Below are positions 33,762 through 41,380 of a stretch of 64,000 nucleotides of DNA, in pieces. Origin of the DNA: an uncultured Alphaproteobacteria bacterium (GTDB taxonomy: Bacteria > Pseudomonadota > Alphaproteobacteria > RF32 > CAG-239); NCBI GenBank assembly GCA_949493535.1, contig CASZWJ010000007.1:1-64000 (forward strand), written 5' to 3'. A model generated the notes under the pieces. The model ran no database searches, was not told the DNA's origin, and saw only the letters and a list, made by a program, of their open reading frames with translations. Every line of letters begins with the position of its first letter. Within the stretch, counting starts at the first letter, position 1. Both the position numbers and the translations under genes were made by a program.

Positions 33762-34607
33762 ATGGATTTAAAAAAGTTTTTTAACAGCATTGCCCATCTT
33801 CCGCTGGAAGATAAGATTGCAAAGGTTTTTGAAACATTTGTCTCAAAAAATGAGTTGAAATTGGCCAACCAAACGGTTCTCAAACTCATCGGCAGGGATA
33901 AAACAATTTCGCTGCAAGAAAAAGAAAGGCTTATCCTGAAATATTTTCCGGAGAACGCATCAAATCTTTTCCTCGAAATTATCGAGGCATCGCGAAAGAA
34001 ACCCCACAATCTCACCAACCAGCTTCATTTGCTTGACTACATCAAGCTGAACATGAACCAAGGAGGATTGCTGCACACCGCGCATCTGGACACAATCTAC
34101 GGCCTGAAAGAGGAAAATGTCAAAGAAAAAAACAAACGTTTTCTCAAGACAATTGCCGCTTTTCTGACCCAGAAACGCGAATTGAACGAATACGTGGACA
34201 AGCATGATTGTCAAATCATCAAAAACTTCCTGAAAGTGGAACTTTACACCCAATATCAGGATCAGATAAATGACATCATCCATGTCGCATTCCGTTTCAA
34301 AAAACAGAGAATTAAACAGTATGCATCGGCATTTTACGATGAGGTCATCAGCCACACCGGAAATATCGACAAAGTTCTGTTCTTACTCCTGTTGCGCGGA
34401 GCATACCTGAGCGAAGAGGTCTACAACCTTCTTATAAAGCATGCAGATCTCATCACCGATGACGAATCTCTCGGCAATGATGTGATTGAAGCTGTCCAAA
34501 AGCTCCAAACTGAAGATTTGAATGCTTCAAAAGAAGAAAGGCAAATGATTGACCATGCGTTAGAAATTCTAAACGCCAAAATGGTCATGAAAGCAGCGAC
34601 CAGATAA
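33762..34607 (+). CDS. Hypothetical helical protein (281 aa)
   Basis: Not recognised. Leu/Lys-rich, predicted all-alpha soluble protein (KLANQTVLKLIG, SNLFLEIIEASRKK, KQRIKQYASAFYDEVI), with a look of helical-repeat scaffolds. No signal or catalytic motif is evident. The start codon is preceded by an A-rich run and no Shine-Dalgarno. Ends at a strong terminator. Confidence 0.65.
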   Translation: MDLKKFFNSIAHLPLEDKIAKVFETFVSKNELKLANQTVLKLIGRDKTISLQEKERLILKYFPENASNLFLEIIEASRKKPHNLTNQLHLLDYIKLNMNQGGLLHTAHLDTIYGLKEENVKEKNKRFLKTIAAFLTQKRELNEYVDKHDCQIIKNFLKVELYTQYQDQINDIIHVAFRFKKQRIKQYASAFYDEVISHTGNIDKVLFLLLLRGAYLSEEVYNLLIKHADLITDDESLGNDVIEAVQKLQTEDLNASKEERQMIDHALEILNAKMVMKAATR

Positions 34608-34625
34608 CTTTTTCATTTTTACCTG

Positions 34626-34658
34626 AAAGGCGCCTTCGTGAGAAGGTGTCTTTTTTTT
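34626..34658 (+). terminator. Terminator of the 33406-34607 gene pair
   Basis: GGCGCCTTC-gtga-GAAGGTGTC followed by TTTTTTTT. Confidence 0.9.
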
Positions 34659-34682
34659 AGCTTTTTTACTGCATAAAAAAAC

Positions 34683-34710
34683 AAGGTGCCTGACTTTTGT
34701 CAGACACCTT
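34683..34710 (-). terminator. Terminator of the 34721-35468 gene pair
   Basis: AAGGTGcCTGAC and GTCAGaCACCTT around a TTTT loop; on the minus strand a TTGTTTTTTT run follows. Confidence 0.85.
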
Positions 34711-34720
34711 ACATGTTTGT

Positions 34721-35065
34721 TTAACAAATAATAAAAGCAACCTCAGAATAAGCTTCAATCCTTATCTCTTTTGAGCTGCAATCATAAACGACAAGATAAT
34801 CTCCGGCTCCCGATATTTCCGAGATAAACGAGATATTGCCGTATCTGCCTTTCTGGTAAAACTTAACCCGAGAAGGCAGTCTGTCCGGCAGCAGCAAATG
34901 GCCGCTTCCGCCGGTTTCATCATATCTCCGGCGCAAATTTCTCAGTTTGGCAGAAGTGTCTTCAAGATTTTCAAAGACATATTTTTCGATCAAAGCGCCG
35001 ACTTCTGCACGCATTTTCAACAGCACTTCTTCTGCAATGCTCTCAAATGTGATTCTTCTAGACAT
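34721..35065 (-). CDS. Hypothetical protein (114 aa)
   Basis: Not recognised. N-terminal helix (TFESIAEEVLLKMRAEVGAL), then a basic Arg/Lys loop (KLRNLRRRYDE) and a beta-rich C-terminal part (KFYQKGRYGNISFISEI, YLVVYDCSSKEIRIEAYSEV). It overlaps the upstream unknown gene by 8 nt and shares its promoter. Confidence 0.6.
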   Translation of the reverse strand: MSRRITFESIAEEVLLKMRAEVGALIEKYVFENLEDTSAKLRNLRRRYDETGGSGHLLLPDRLPSRVKFYQKGRYGNISFISEISGAGDYLVVYDCSSKEIRIEAYSEVAFIIC

Positions 35066-35468
35066 CGTAATTTTGTTTAAATTGGAAACAAAGTTGTTTT
35101 TGATACATTATTATTTTTCCACGGATATGCGAACCATAAGGTAACATCAATACAAAATCGGTTCCAATCGCATGCGGTTTCAAAGCCTTATAGGTTAAAG
35201 AACCGTACCACAACCCCATACTATTGGTTTCCGGAATGTAATACAGATAATCTTTGTGAGATCTATCGCTCCGACACGTCAGTTCCATAATAACTATCGG
35301 GCACATACACTTATTCCGAAGGGAAATATCATGGCATTCGGCAATTACAGCTTCTCCCATATTATAGTCTTCTTCCAACCCGACAATTTCCGTCGTCATA
35401 AAATACTTCAAATACTCAGAAGTCCAAATCACTGTCTGGCTTTCTTTAAAAAAGTCTTCTAACACCAT
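35058..35468 (-). CDS. Hypothetical protein (136 aa)
   Basis: Not recognised. Mixed alpha/beta soluble protein with several Cys/Met residues (RNKCMCPIVIMELTCRSDRSH) and the sequence MGLWYGSLTYKALKPHAIGTD, a motif style (LW(F/Y)G) also seen in the 54-56 kb paralogues. A clear promoter (35498-35526), an AT-rich leader and the start TAAATTATG without Shine-Dalgarno. Confidence 0.6.
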   Translation of the reverse strand: MVLEDFFKESQTVIWTSEYLKYFMTTEIVGLEEDYNMGEAVIAECHDISLRNKCMCPIVIMELTCRSDRSHKDYLYYIPETNSMGLWYGSLTYKALKPHAIGTDFVLMLPYGSHIRGKIIMYQKQLCFQFKQNYDV

Positions 35469-35497
35469 AATTTACATTTTTATATTTAACTGCACTT

Positions 35498-35526
35498 AAA
35501 TTAAAGAAAATTTAGACAAAAGTCAA
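35498..35526 (-). promoter_or_regulatory. Sigma70 promoter of the 35468 gene
   Basis: TTGACT (35521-35526), 17-nt spacer, TAATTT (35498-35503), reading leftward. Confidence 0.65.
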
Positions 35527-35607
35527 GTTTTATTCCCTCTCCACTTTAAATAAAGAGAAAGCTTTATATATATGAGGTCTGCAAACTAACCTTATAAGGA
35601 TAATATC

Positions 35608-36864
35608 ATGAAATCCTCCCGAATTCTGTTCTCCGCCGCAATAATAAGCAGCATCTGCCTTACCGGCTTTGAAACCGCAGCACAGTCCTATTTTGAAAAC
35701 TATGCGGACAAAAACCTGCCTCAGGCCAAAAGCGCGAAAGAGCGCGTCCAAGCCGGACAAATCAGGCGCAATCACACATTTTCCGATTTCGGCAAAGATT
35801 ACAGCGCCTTTAAAAATCGTTTAAGCAAAGAATACGGCCTCAATTTTGGTGCCGATATTTCTTTTATGGGGCAAAGAGGCGCGCCAAGCGGACATAAAAC
35901 ATCATTTCAAACAATTATATATCCCTATTTGACCTGGCAGAATTTCCAAAATGAATACGGTACAGGAACTTTAAATATGGCCTATAATATTGTCCGTTAC
36001 GGGGGTTCAATCAGCGGAAATAATCTTGGCGGCAATTTGGGCGTTGTTACCGGCATTAACGATTATGGCAGCAGCCAGACCTCTTTTGACGAATTATATT
36101 ATACCTGGCAGCTGGGCGGTTCTTGGAACTGGCTGACAATTGCCTTGGGTCAGTTTCCCGTATACAATTTCGACGGCAGCAGCTATAACTCAAACCAGCA
36201 GGAAAACTTTATTAATGATGCCCTGTCTCAAAACGCATCCTCAACCTACTCGACCGCAGGCGTCGGAACCTACGTTCAAATCAGCCCTAATTCGGAATGG
36301 ACTTTTGCATTGGGTGCACAAGACGCAACAGATGTCAGCGGAACATCCGTCCGGTTAAACAATTTCGGAGATAACCATTACGCCACATTCGGTTATGCTT
36401 CATATTCCCCCACCATAAAAGGCTGGGGAGCCGGCCAATATTCCGTCTTGGTGTATAATATGCCGGCTGTATCTCAACAACCGGAAACAACTAACGGCTG
36501 GTCTTTTAACCTTTCGCAAAACTTCGGCAAAAAATGGAATGTATTTGCCCGTGTCAACGGCGTTAACGGACATGTAGCCGAAATTAACCGTTCATATGTA
36601 CTGGGAGCCGTCTACCTCAATCCGCTGGACAGAAATCCGCTGGATCAAATCGGTCTGGCTGCTGCCTATAATAAAATTGATGAAACGGCCGTCGGCGAAC
36701 CGACGGAACATAAAGCCGAAAAAGTTTTTGAAGCTTATTGGGCTTGGGGAATTTCAAAATGGATGACGATAACTCCCGATATCCAATTTTATATTGATCC
36801 GGCCTTAAACCCGAAATCAGATTATGATACGGTCTTCTCTTTAAGAACCACATTTTTCTTCTGA
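35608..36864 (+). CDS. OprB-family carbohydrate-selective-type porin
   Basis: 418 residues with a signal peptide (cleavage near AAAQS) and an outer-membrane beta-barrel: repeated aromatic strands (TLNMAYNIVRYGG, LYYTWQLGGSWNWLTIALGQFPVYNFDGS, GWSFNLSQNFGKKWNVFARVNG), ending in Phe (LRTTFFF) as expected for BAM-assembled proteins. The layout fits the OprB family. Its substrate is unknown; chlamydial AaxA, an arginine porin, belongs to the same family. AAGGAT precedes the ATG. Confidence 0.85.
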   Translation: MKSSRILFSAAIISSICLTGFETAAQSYFENYADKNLPQAKSAKERVQAGQIRRNHTFSDFGKDYSAFKNRLSKEYGLNFGADISFMGQRGAPSGHKTSFQTIIYPYLTWQNFQNEYGTGTLNMAYNIVRYGGSISGNNLGGNLGVVTGINDYGSSQTSFDELYYTWQLGGSWNWLTIALGQFPVYNFDGSSYNSNQQENFINDALSQNASSTYSTAGVGTYVQISPNSEWTFALGAQDATDVSGTSVRLNNFGDNHYATFGYASYSPTIKGWGAGQYSVLVYNMPAVSQQPETTNGWSFNLSQNFGKKWNVFARVNGVNGHVAEINRSYVLGAVYLNPLDRNPLDQIGLAAAYNKIDETAVGEPTEHKAEKVFEAYWAWGISKWMTITPDIQFYIDPALNPKSDYDTVFSLRTTFFF

Positions 36865-36869
36865 TAACA

Positions 36870-36895
36870 AAGCCCCTGCGGCAGGGGCTTCTTTT
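36870..36895 (+). terminator. Porin gene terminator
   Basis: AAGCCCCTG-cgg-CAGGGGCTT followed by CTTTTTGTTT. Confidence 0.88.
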
Positions 36896-36947
36896 TGTTT
36901 GCGCTTCAATAAGATTTATCAAGAGCTTATATAAATTTAACTTTACT

Positions 36948-36970
36948 TTTACATGAATTTGCATGTAAAT
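36948..36970. promoter_or_regulatory. Palindrome upstream of the retropepsin-like operon
   Basis: TTTACATG and CATGTAAA flank a 6-nt spacer. ATTTGCATGTAAAT (36957-36970) is the exact reverse complement of the 14-mer at 1381-1394 upstream of flgB. Location about 40 nt before the start codon fits an operator. Confidence 0.4.
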
Positions 36971-37008
36971 ATCTATAATTTACTAATAACTTAAATTAAA
37001 CGTTGAAA

Positions 37009-37539
37009 ATGATGAAAAACTTAAGCCGTATCTTTCTTTCCTGCCTTTTAGCCTTAGCGTCCGCCTCTTGCGAAACTTCCCCTCGGCCGAGTATTGTTCC
37101 CGCCGTCGAACGCCCCAAAGCCGATGCCCACCGCCAGAATATCATCGGCGAGGTCGAACCTGTTTACCTGCCGCCGGCAACATCTCCTTTTCTGGCCCGC
37201 ATTGATACCGGCGCCCAATATTCTGCCATCGACGCCCGCAATATTAAATTTTTTGAACGCGACGGCGAAAAATGGGTTGCCTTTACGGTCACTAACCGCC
37301 AAACGGGAGAAAGCCGCCGTTTTGAAAAAGAGCTTGTTCGCCAGGTTACCATTAAACGTATTGAAGAAAGCGAAAAACGGCCGATGGTTGAAATGGACGT
37401 CAAGTTCGGCACAGAAACATTCAGAGCCCTTTTCTCTTTGGCAGACCGCTCAAAATTCGATTACCAGGCGCTCATCGGCCGCAATATATTAAACGGCCGC
37501 GCTATCGTCGATACTTCTCTGACCCAAACGCTTCATTAA
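37009..37539 (+). CDS. Retropepsin-like (RimK-associated, DUF785) protease homologue
   Basis: About 176 residues with a signal peptide and a probable lipidation or cleavage site (LALASASC). The aspartyl-protease-like core is FLARIDTGAQYSAIDAR (catalytic DTGA), with the second-half signature YQALIGRNILNGRAIVDTS. Family often annotated ATP-dependent zinc protease. First of three adjacent genes with a 7TM inactive transglutaminase and an ATP-grasp ligase, a conserved trio. An in-frame TTG two codons earlier is less likely. Confidence 0.85.
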   Translation: MMKNLSRIFLSCLLALASASCETSPRPSIVPAVERPKADAHRQNIIGEVEPVYLPPATSPFLARIDTGAQYSAIDARNIKFFERDGEKWVAFTVTNRQTGESRRFEKELVRQVTIKRIEESEKRPMVEMDVKFGTETFRALFSLADRSKFDYQALIGRNILNGRAIVDTSLTQTLH

Positions 37540-37557
37540 AATTTCAAGAGAACGCCA

Positions 37558-39096
37558 ATGCTGAAAAAAGTTACGTCTGTCCGCTTTGTTTTGTCTGTTT
37601 TACTGCTTCTTTCCGCCATATTTGCCGGCTACAGCATCTATTACAAAACCCGTTATTGGGGCTTTAGCCTGACCCCGAAAAAACTGACGGATGTCTGGAC
37701 TATTGAAGCCCATATTTCTTTTAACCCGACGGGAGACCCTATTAAAGTTTCTCTTGCCACGCCGACAGAAGATAACAATTTCAAAATCTTAGAACAGGAT
37801 GTCGTTGCAGAAGGCTACAAAACAAAACGGATAAAAGCCGATACCAACCGTATCGTTCTGACCTCTCCGGCAAAAGAATCAATGCAAGATATCTATTACC
37901 GCGTTATGCTGTTTGACAATGAAAAAGCCAGCGGCAAAACCAAAGCGCCGGTTCCGCCGGCTCCGCAAAAGCCTTATTTAGACGAGCAAATGAGCGCCAC
38001 CGCGCAAAAATTGCTCAAATCAGCAAAAAAAATGTCCGGAAATGAAGTCCAGCAAATCATCAACTTGCTAAACCAGACAACGCCTGACGCCAATGTGCTG
38101 GCATTTTTGCCGATAAAAAAGAGTGCAAAAGATATTGCTCAGGCCGCTCAGAACCTGCTGGCTCTGAAAAATATTCCGACCCGCCTTTCCCGAGGTATAA
38201 AATTGGTTGAAAACCGCAAATCTTTCTCAGCCGATTTGATGCTTGAAGCCTATACCGACGGCAAATGGAAAACCTATAACATCTCTGATGCGGCAATAGG
38301 CCTGCCGGACAACTTTATTTTATTCCAGCGCGGCGGAGAGTCGCTGATTGATGTTGAAGGCGGCGAAGATTCCGTTGTCAAATTCTCTGTTATCAAATCC
38401 GTCAGCTCTTCAATCAATCTGGCCGGACAAAGAGCCAAACTGGCACATCAGAAAGCCTTATTTGACTATTCAATCTACAATCTGCCGATTATGCAGCAGA
38501 ACACTTTGAAATGGCTGATGATTTTCCCTTTGGGTATTCTGATTATTGTTTTGATGAGAAATGTTATCGGCATCCAGACAATGGGAACATTCACGCCGAT
38601 GCTGCTCTCCATGTCTTTGGTTAAAACCGGTTTTGTTCCGGGACTGGTCTGTTTCGGATTAATTGTCAGCATCGGGCTTCTGCTGAGAGCGTTGCTTTCC
38701 AAATTAAACCTGCTCTTGGTTCCGAGAATTTCTTCTGTAGTCATTTTTGTTATACTGATTATGCAGGCCTTTACGATTTTAGGCTACAAGCTTCATTTTG
38801 ACATTGCTTCTTCGGCAGCTTTTTTTCCGATCATCATTATGGCATGGATTATTGAACGCGCGTCAATCACTTGGGAAGAAGACGGCCCGGCCAACGCCGG
38901 CAAAGAGGTATTCAACAGCCTGCTTGTCGCCATAATCACCTATTTTATAATCAGCAGCGAAACAATCCGCCACATTATGTTTGCGTTTAATGAGCTTAAC
39001 TTGGTTATTCTCTTTATGGTTATGCTGCTCGGAACCTATACGGGCTACCGCCTGACAGAATTGAAAAGATTTTCACCGATAGCCGCAGGAAAATAA
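37558..39096 (+). CDS. Inactive transglutaminase-like protein with seven transmembrane helices
   Basis: 512 residues: N-terminal anchor helix (VLSVLLLLSAIFAGYSIYY), a periplasmic transglutaminase-fold region (~residues 100-290) without an obvious catalytic Cys-His-Asp set, then seven membrane helices (from WLMIFPLGILIIVLM to LNLVILFMVMLLGTYTGY). Lies between the retropepsin-like gene (18 nt) and the ATP-grasp gene (2 nt), so it probably links periplasmic sensing to the cytoplasmic ligase (inference). Confidence 0.88.
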   Translation: MLKKVTSVRFVLSVLLLLSAIFAGYSIYYKTRYWGFSLTPKKLTDVWTIEAHISFNPTGDPIKVSLATPTEDNNFKILEQDVVAEGYKTKRIKADTNRIVLTSPAKESMQDIYYRVMLFDNEKASGKTKAPVPPAPQKPYLDEQMSATAQKLLKSAKKMSGNEVQQIINLLNQTTPDANVLAFLPIKKSAKDIAQAAQNLLALKNIPTRLSRGIKLVENRKSFSADLMLEAYTDGKWKTYNISDAAIGLPDNFILFQRGGESLIDVEGGEDSVVKFSVIKSVSSSINLAGQRAKLAHQKALFDYSIYNLPIMQQNTLKWLMIFPLGILIIVLMRNVIGIQTMGTFTPMLLSMSLVKTGFVPGLVCFGLIVSIGLLLRALLSKLNLLLVPRISSVVIFVILIMQAFTILGYKLHFDIASSAAFFPIIIMAWIIERASITWEEDGPANAGKEVFNSLLVAIITYFIISSETIRHIMFAFNELNLVILFMVMLLGTYTGYRLTELKRFSPIAAGK

Positions 39097-39098
39097 AT

Positions 39099-40061
39099 AT
39101 GATAAAAGATTTTTTCTCGTCTTTTACCTCTCCGTCAAAACTGCATGCCGCCGGCGTATTGGGCATGAACAGCCGCAACTATAACTTCATATCCCGCTTG
39201 AACAGCCGCCGGCTTTATCCGCTTGTTGACGATAAGGTTCAAACCAAAACGCTGGCACAGAAACACGGCATTACCACACCGGGGCTGATTGGCGTTATAG
39301 AATATCAGCATCAGGTCAAAGACCTGCTCAAAATCATTGGCAATGCCAAAGACTTTGTAATCAAACCGGCTCACGGCTCCGGCGGCAAAGGCGTTTTGGT
39401 TATAACAGGTTTTACGGAAGACTGCTTTACCAAAGCCTCCGGAGAGAAACTGACTTTTAATGAAGTTTACCAGCATATCTCCAATATCTTGAGCGGCCTG
39501 TATAGCTTAGGCGGCCAATATGATGTCGCCGTTCTTGAAGAGCTGGTTCATTTCAGCAATATTTTTAAAGACTACAGCTATCAGGGGATTCCTGATGTCA
39601 GAATTATTGTTTATAAAGGCTATCCGGCCATGTCAATGATGCGGCTGGCAACAAAAGCCTCCGGCGGACGTGCCAATCTGCACCAAGGCGCTGTCGGCGT
39701 CGGTTTAGACATCAGCTCAGGCTCAGCCCTGAAAGCTGTCATGAATAACCTGCCGATAACCAAACATCCCGATACCGGAGCCGAGTTAAGCCAAATCAGT
39801 GTCCCGTACTGGCGCGAACATTTGATTATCGGCGCCAAAGCCTATGAAATGACCGGATTGGGCTATCTTGGCGCAGACATTGTCTTAGATGCGCAAAAAG
39901 GCCCGATGATGCTGGAACTTAACGCCCGCCCCGGTCTGGCAATCCAAATAGCCAACGGCAAAGGCATAGAAAGCGTTTTGAAGAATATTGAAAAAAATTA
40001 TCCGACAAACCTCACGCCGGAAGAACGCGTGGATTATGTTCTAAACCTTGGAAAAAAATAG
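39099..40061 (+). CDS. ATP-grasp alpha-L-glutamate ligase-related protein
   Basis: 320 residues. ATP-grasp signatures: FVIKPAHGSGGKGVLVI, DVRIIVYKGYPAMSMMRLA, and the metal-binding PMMLELNARPGLAIQIAN. Predicted to form an amide or peptide-like bond using ATP; the acceptor is unknown. Two nt after the 7TM gene, clearly the same operon. This family is typically partnered with RimK-type retropepsins and 7TM transglutaminases. Confidence 0.88.
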   Translation: MIKDFFSSFTSPSKLHAAGVLGMNSRNYNFISRLNSRRLYPLVDDKVQTKTLAQKHGITTPGLIGVIEYQHQVKDLLKIIGNAKDFVIKPAHGSGGKGVLVITGFTEDCFTKASGEKLTFNEVYQHISNILSGLYSLGGQYDVAVLEELVHFSNIFKDYSYQGIPDVRIIVYKGYPAMSMMRLATKASGGRANLHQGAVGVGLDISSGSALKAVMNNLPITKHPDTGAELSQISVPYWREHLIIGAKAYEMTGLGYLGADIVLDAQKGPMMLELNARPGLAIQIANGKGIESVLKNIEKNYPTNLTPEERVDYVLNLGKK

Positions 40062-40125
40062 TGGCAATTACATTTTTAAATTCCTATATAATTTTCAGAA
40101 CAATTTAAGACAAAGGAATAAACGC

Positions 40126-40740
40126 ATGGCAAAAGAAACAAAACTGCTCAAAGACAAAGAAACCAAAAAACTCGGAGGCACCAAAACCAAAAGTCTGCCG
40201 AAAGACGAAACAAAAAAATTAAGCGTCAGCCCGACAAGAGCAAAAAAAATCAAACATTCTTATAATGTAAAAGACGCTGAAAACGCTCTCGTACTGAAAT
40301 TAAAAGACGGTGACGTTGTAATCGAAATGTATCCTGACGTTGCACCCAACCATGTTGACCGAATCAAAGAGCTGGTTCGCGCCGGATTTTACAACGGCTT
40401 AAAATTCCACCGCGTTATTGACGGCTTCATGGCTCAAACCGGCTGTCCTTACGGAACGGGAACTGGCGGCTCCGGCAAAAAACTGAAAGCCGAATTTAAT
40501 AAAATGCCCCACAAGCGCGGCACTGTCTCCATGGCCCGTTCAATGATGCCCGATTCGGCCGACAGCCAGTTTTTCATCTGTTTTGCCGATTGCGATTGGC
40601 TTAACGGCCAATACACCGTTTGGGGAGAAGTCACTTCCGGCATGGAATTTGTCGATATGATTAAGAAAGGCGACGGCGCTAACGGCGCTGTCAACAATCC
40701 GGATGAAATCATCAGCATAGATGTAATTGCAGATTTATAA
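40126..40740 (+). CDS. Cyclophilin-type peptidyl-prolyl isomerase (cytoplasmic)
   Basis: 204 residues; AGGA supports ATG 40126. The cyclophilin domain has FYNGLKFHRVIDGFMAQTGCP, GTVSMARSMMPDSADSQFFI and LNGQYTVWGEV. A Lys/Thr-rich N-terminal extension with imperfect repeats (ETKLLKDKETKKLGG, PKDETKKLS) precedes it, and there is no signal peptide. The basic tail might bind RNA or ribosomes (inference). Confidence 0.92.
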   Translation: MAKETKLLKDKETKKLGGTKTKSLPKDETKKLSVSPTRAKKIKHSYNVKDAENALVLKLKDGDVVIEMYPDVAPNHVDRIKELVRAGFYNGLKFHRVIDGFMAQTGCPYGTGTGGSGKKLKAEFNKMPHKRGTVSMARSMMPDSADSQFFICFADCDWLNGQYTVWGEVTSGMEFVDMIKKGDGANGAVNNPDEIISIDVIADL

Positions 40741-40757
40741 AAAAAAATAAAACGTCT

Positions 40758-40785
40758 AAATCCCCGAAATTCGGGGATTTTTTTT
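40758..40785 (+). terminator. Cyclophilin gene terminator
   Basis: AAATCCCCGA-aat-TCGGGGATTTTTTTT. Confidence 0.9.
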
Positions 40786-40831
40786 ATATTTAGCCCTTTA
40801 AAACAAAACCGTCATAAAAAAAGTGTTTTTT

Positions 40832-40859
40832 TTGTCGAAATAATATGTTATATTATAAA
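40832..40859 (+). promoter_or_regulatory. Promoter of the 40963 gene
   Basis: TTGTCG (40832-40837), 16-nt spacer, TATAAA (40854-40859). Gives a leader of nearly 100 nt. Confidence 0.55.
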
Positions 40860-40865
40860 TACAAA

Positions 40866-40962
40866 AATAGATTTCTGGCAATTATTATAGACAAACTAAA
40901 GCGGTTCAAGGACCTCTTCAGCTGTGATAATTGCTCATAATAAACCATAAAACATCCTGATT
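40866..40962 (+). promoter_or_regulatory. Structured 5' leader of the 40963 gene
   Basis: A 13-bp stem with two G-U pairs (GCAATTATTATAG at 40878-40890 with CTGTGATAATTGC at 40922-40934) encloses a second hairpin GGTT-caag-GACC. No T-run follows, so it is not a terminator. The gene lacks a Shine-Dalgarno, and this structure ends about 28 nt before the start codon. Candidate cis-regulatory RNA; no known riboswitch class recognised. Confidence 0.45.
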
Positions 40963-41250
40963 ATGTGCAAACTGAAAAAAGCACTGGCGAAAGCCGACTT
41001 TGAAGCTATCGCTTCCCTGTCATTCACAGTTAATGACGTTGAATCTATCATTACTGATGCTGAAAACGCTCTCGAAGATGACAAGAATCTCATCGAAATG
41101 ACAATTCCTCAAAACAAGATGCTCCAAAACCGCATCGAACGCGCTCAAAAACGCGTTGAGGAAAATCAGATAATCATCGATAACGGACAATTGCTCCTTG
41201 AGATGATTGAGAAGAACGAAGAACTCTTCGGCTCTGACTTCGATGACTGA
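40963..41250 (+). CDS. Hypothetical coiled-coil protein (95 aa)
   Basis: Acidic, predicted largely helical with a coiled coil (IPQNKMLQNRIERAQKRVEE, IIIDNGQLLLEMIEKNEELF). No signal or known domain. Possibly translation is controlled by the structured leader. Terminated separately from the following PcfJ-like gene. Confidence 0.65.
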   Translation: MCKLKKALAKADFEAIASLSFTVNDVESIITDAENALEDDKNLIEMTIPQNKMLQNRIERAQKRVEENQIIIDNGQLLLEMIEKNEELFGSDFDD

Positions 41251-41274
41251 CCCCGGCTAACCGCACAAAAACAA

Positions 41275-41308
41275 AAATCCTTTACTCCTTAACGGAGTAA
41301 AGGATTTC
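41275..41308 (+). terminator. Terminator of the 40963 gene
   Basis: AAATCCTTTACTCC-ttaac-GGAGTAAAGGATTT, then CTTTTT. Confidence 0.9.
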
Positions 41309-41380
41309 TTTTTGAGCAGACAGCACTTGACAAAATTTCCCGAAAGAGTTAGTTTCGGCTAATCATTGGACATTTTAGAT

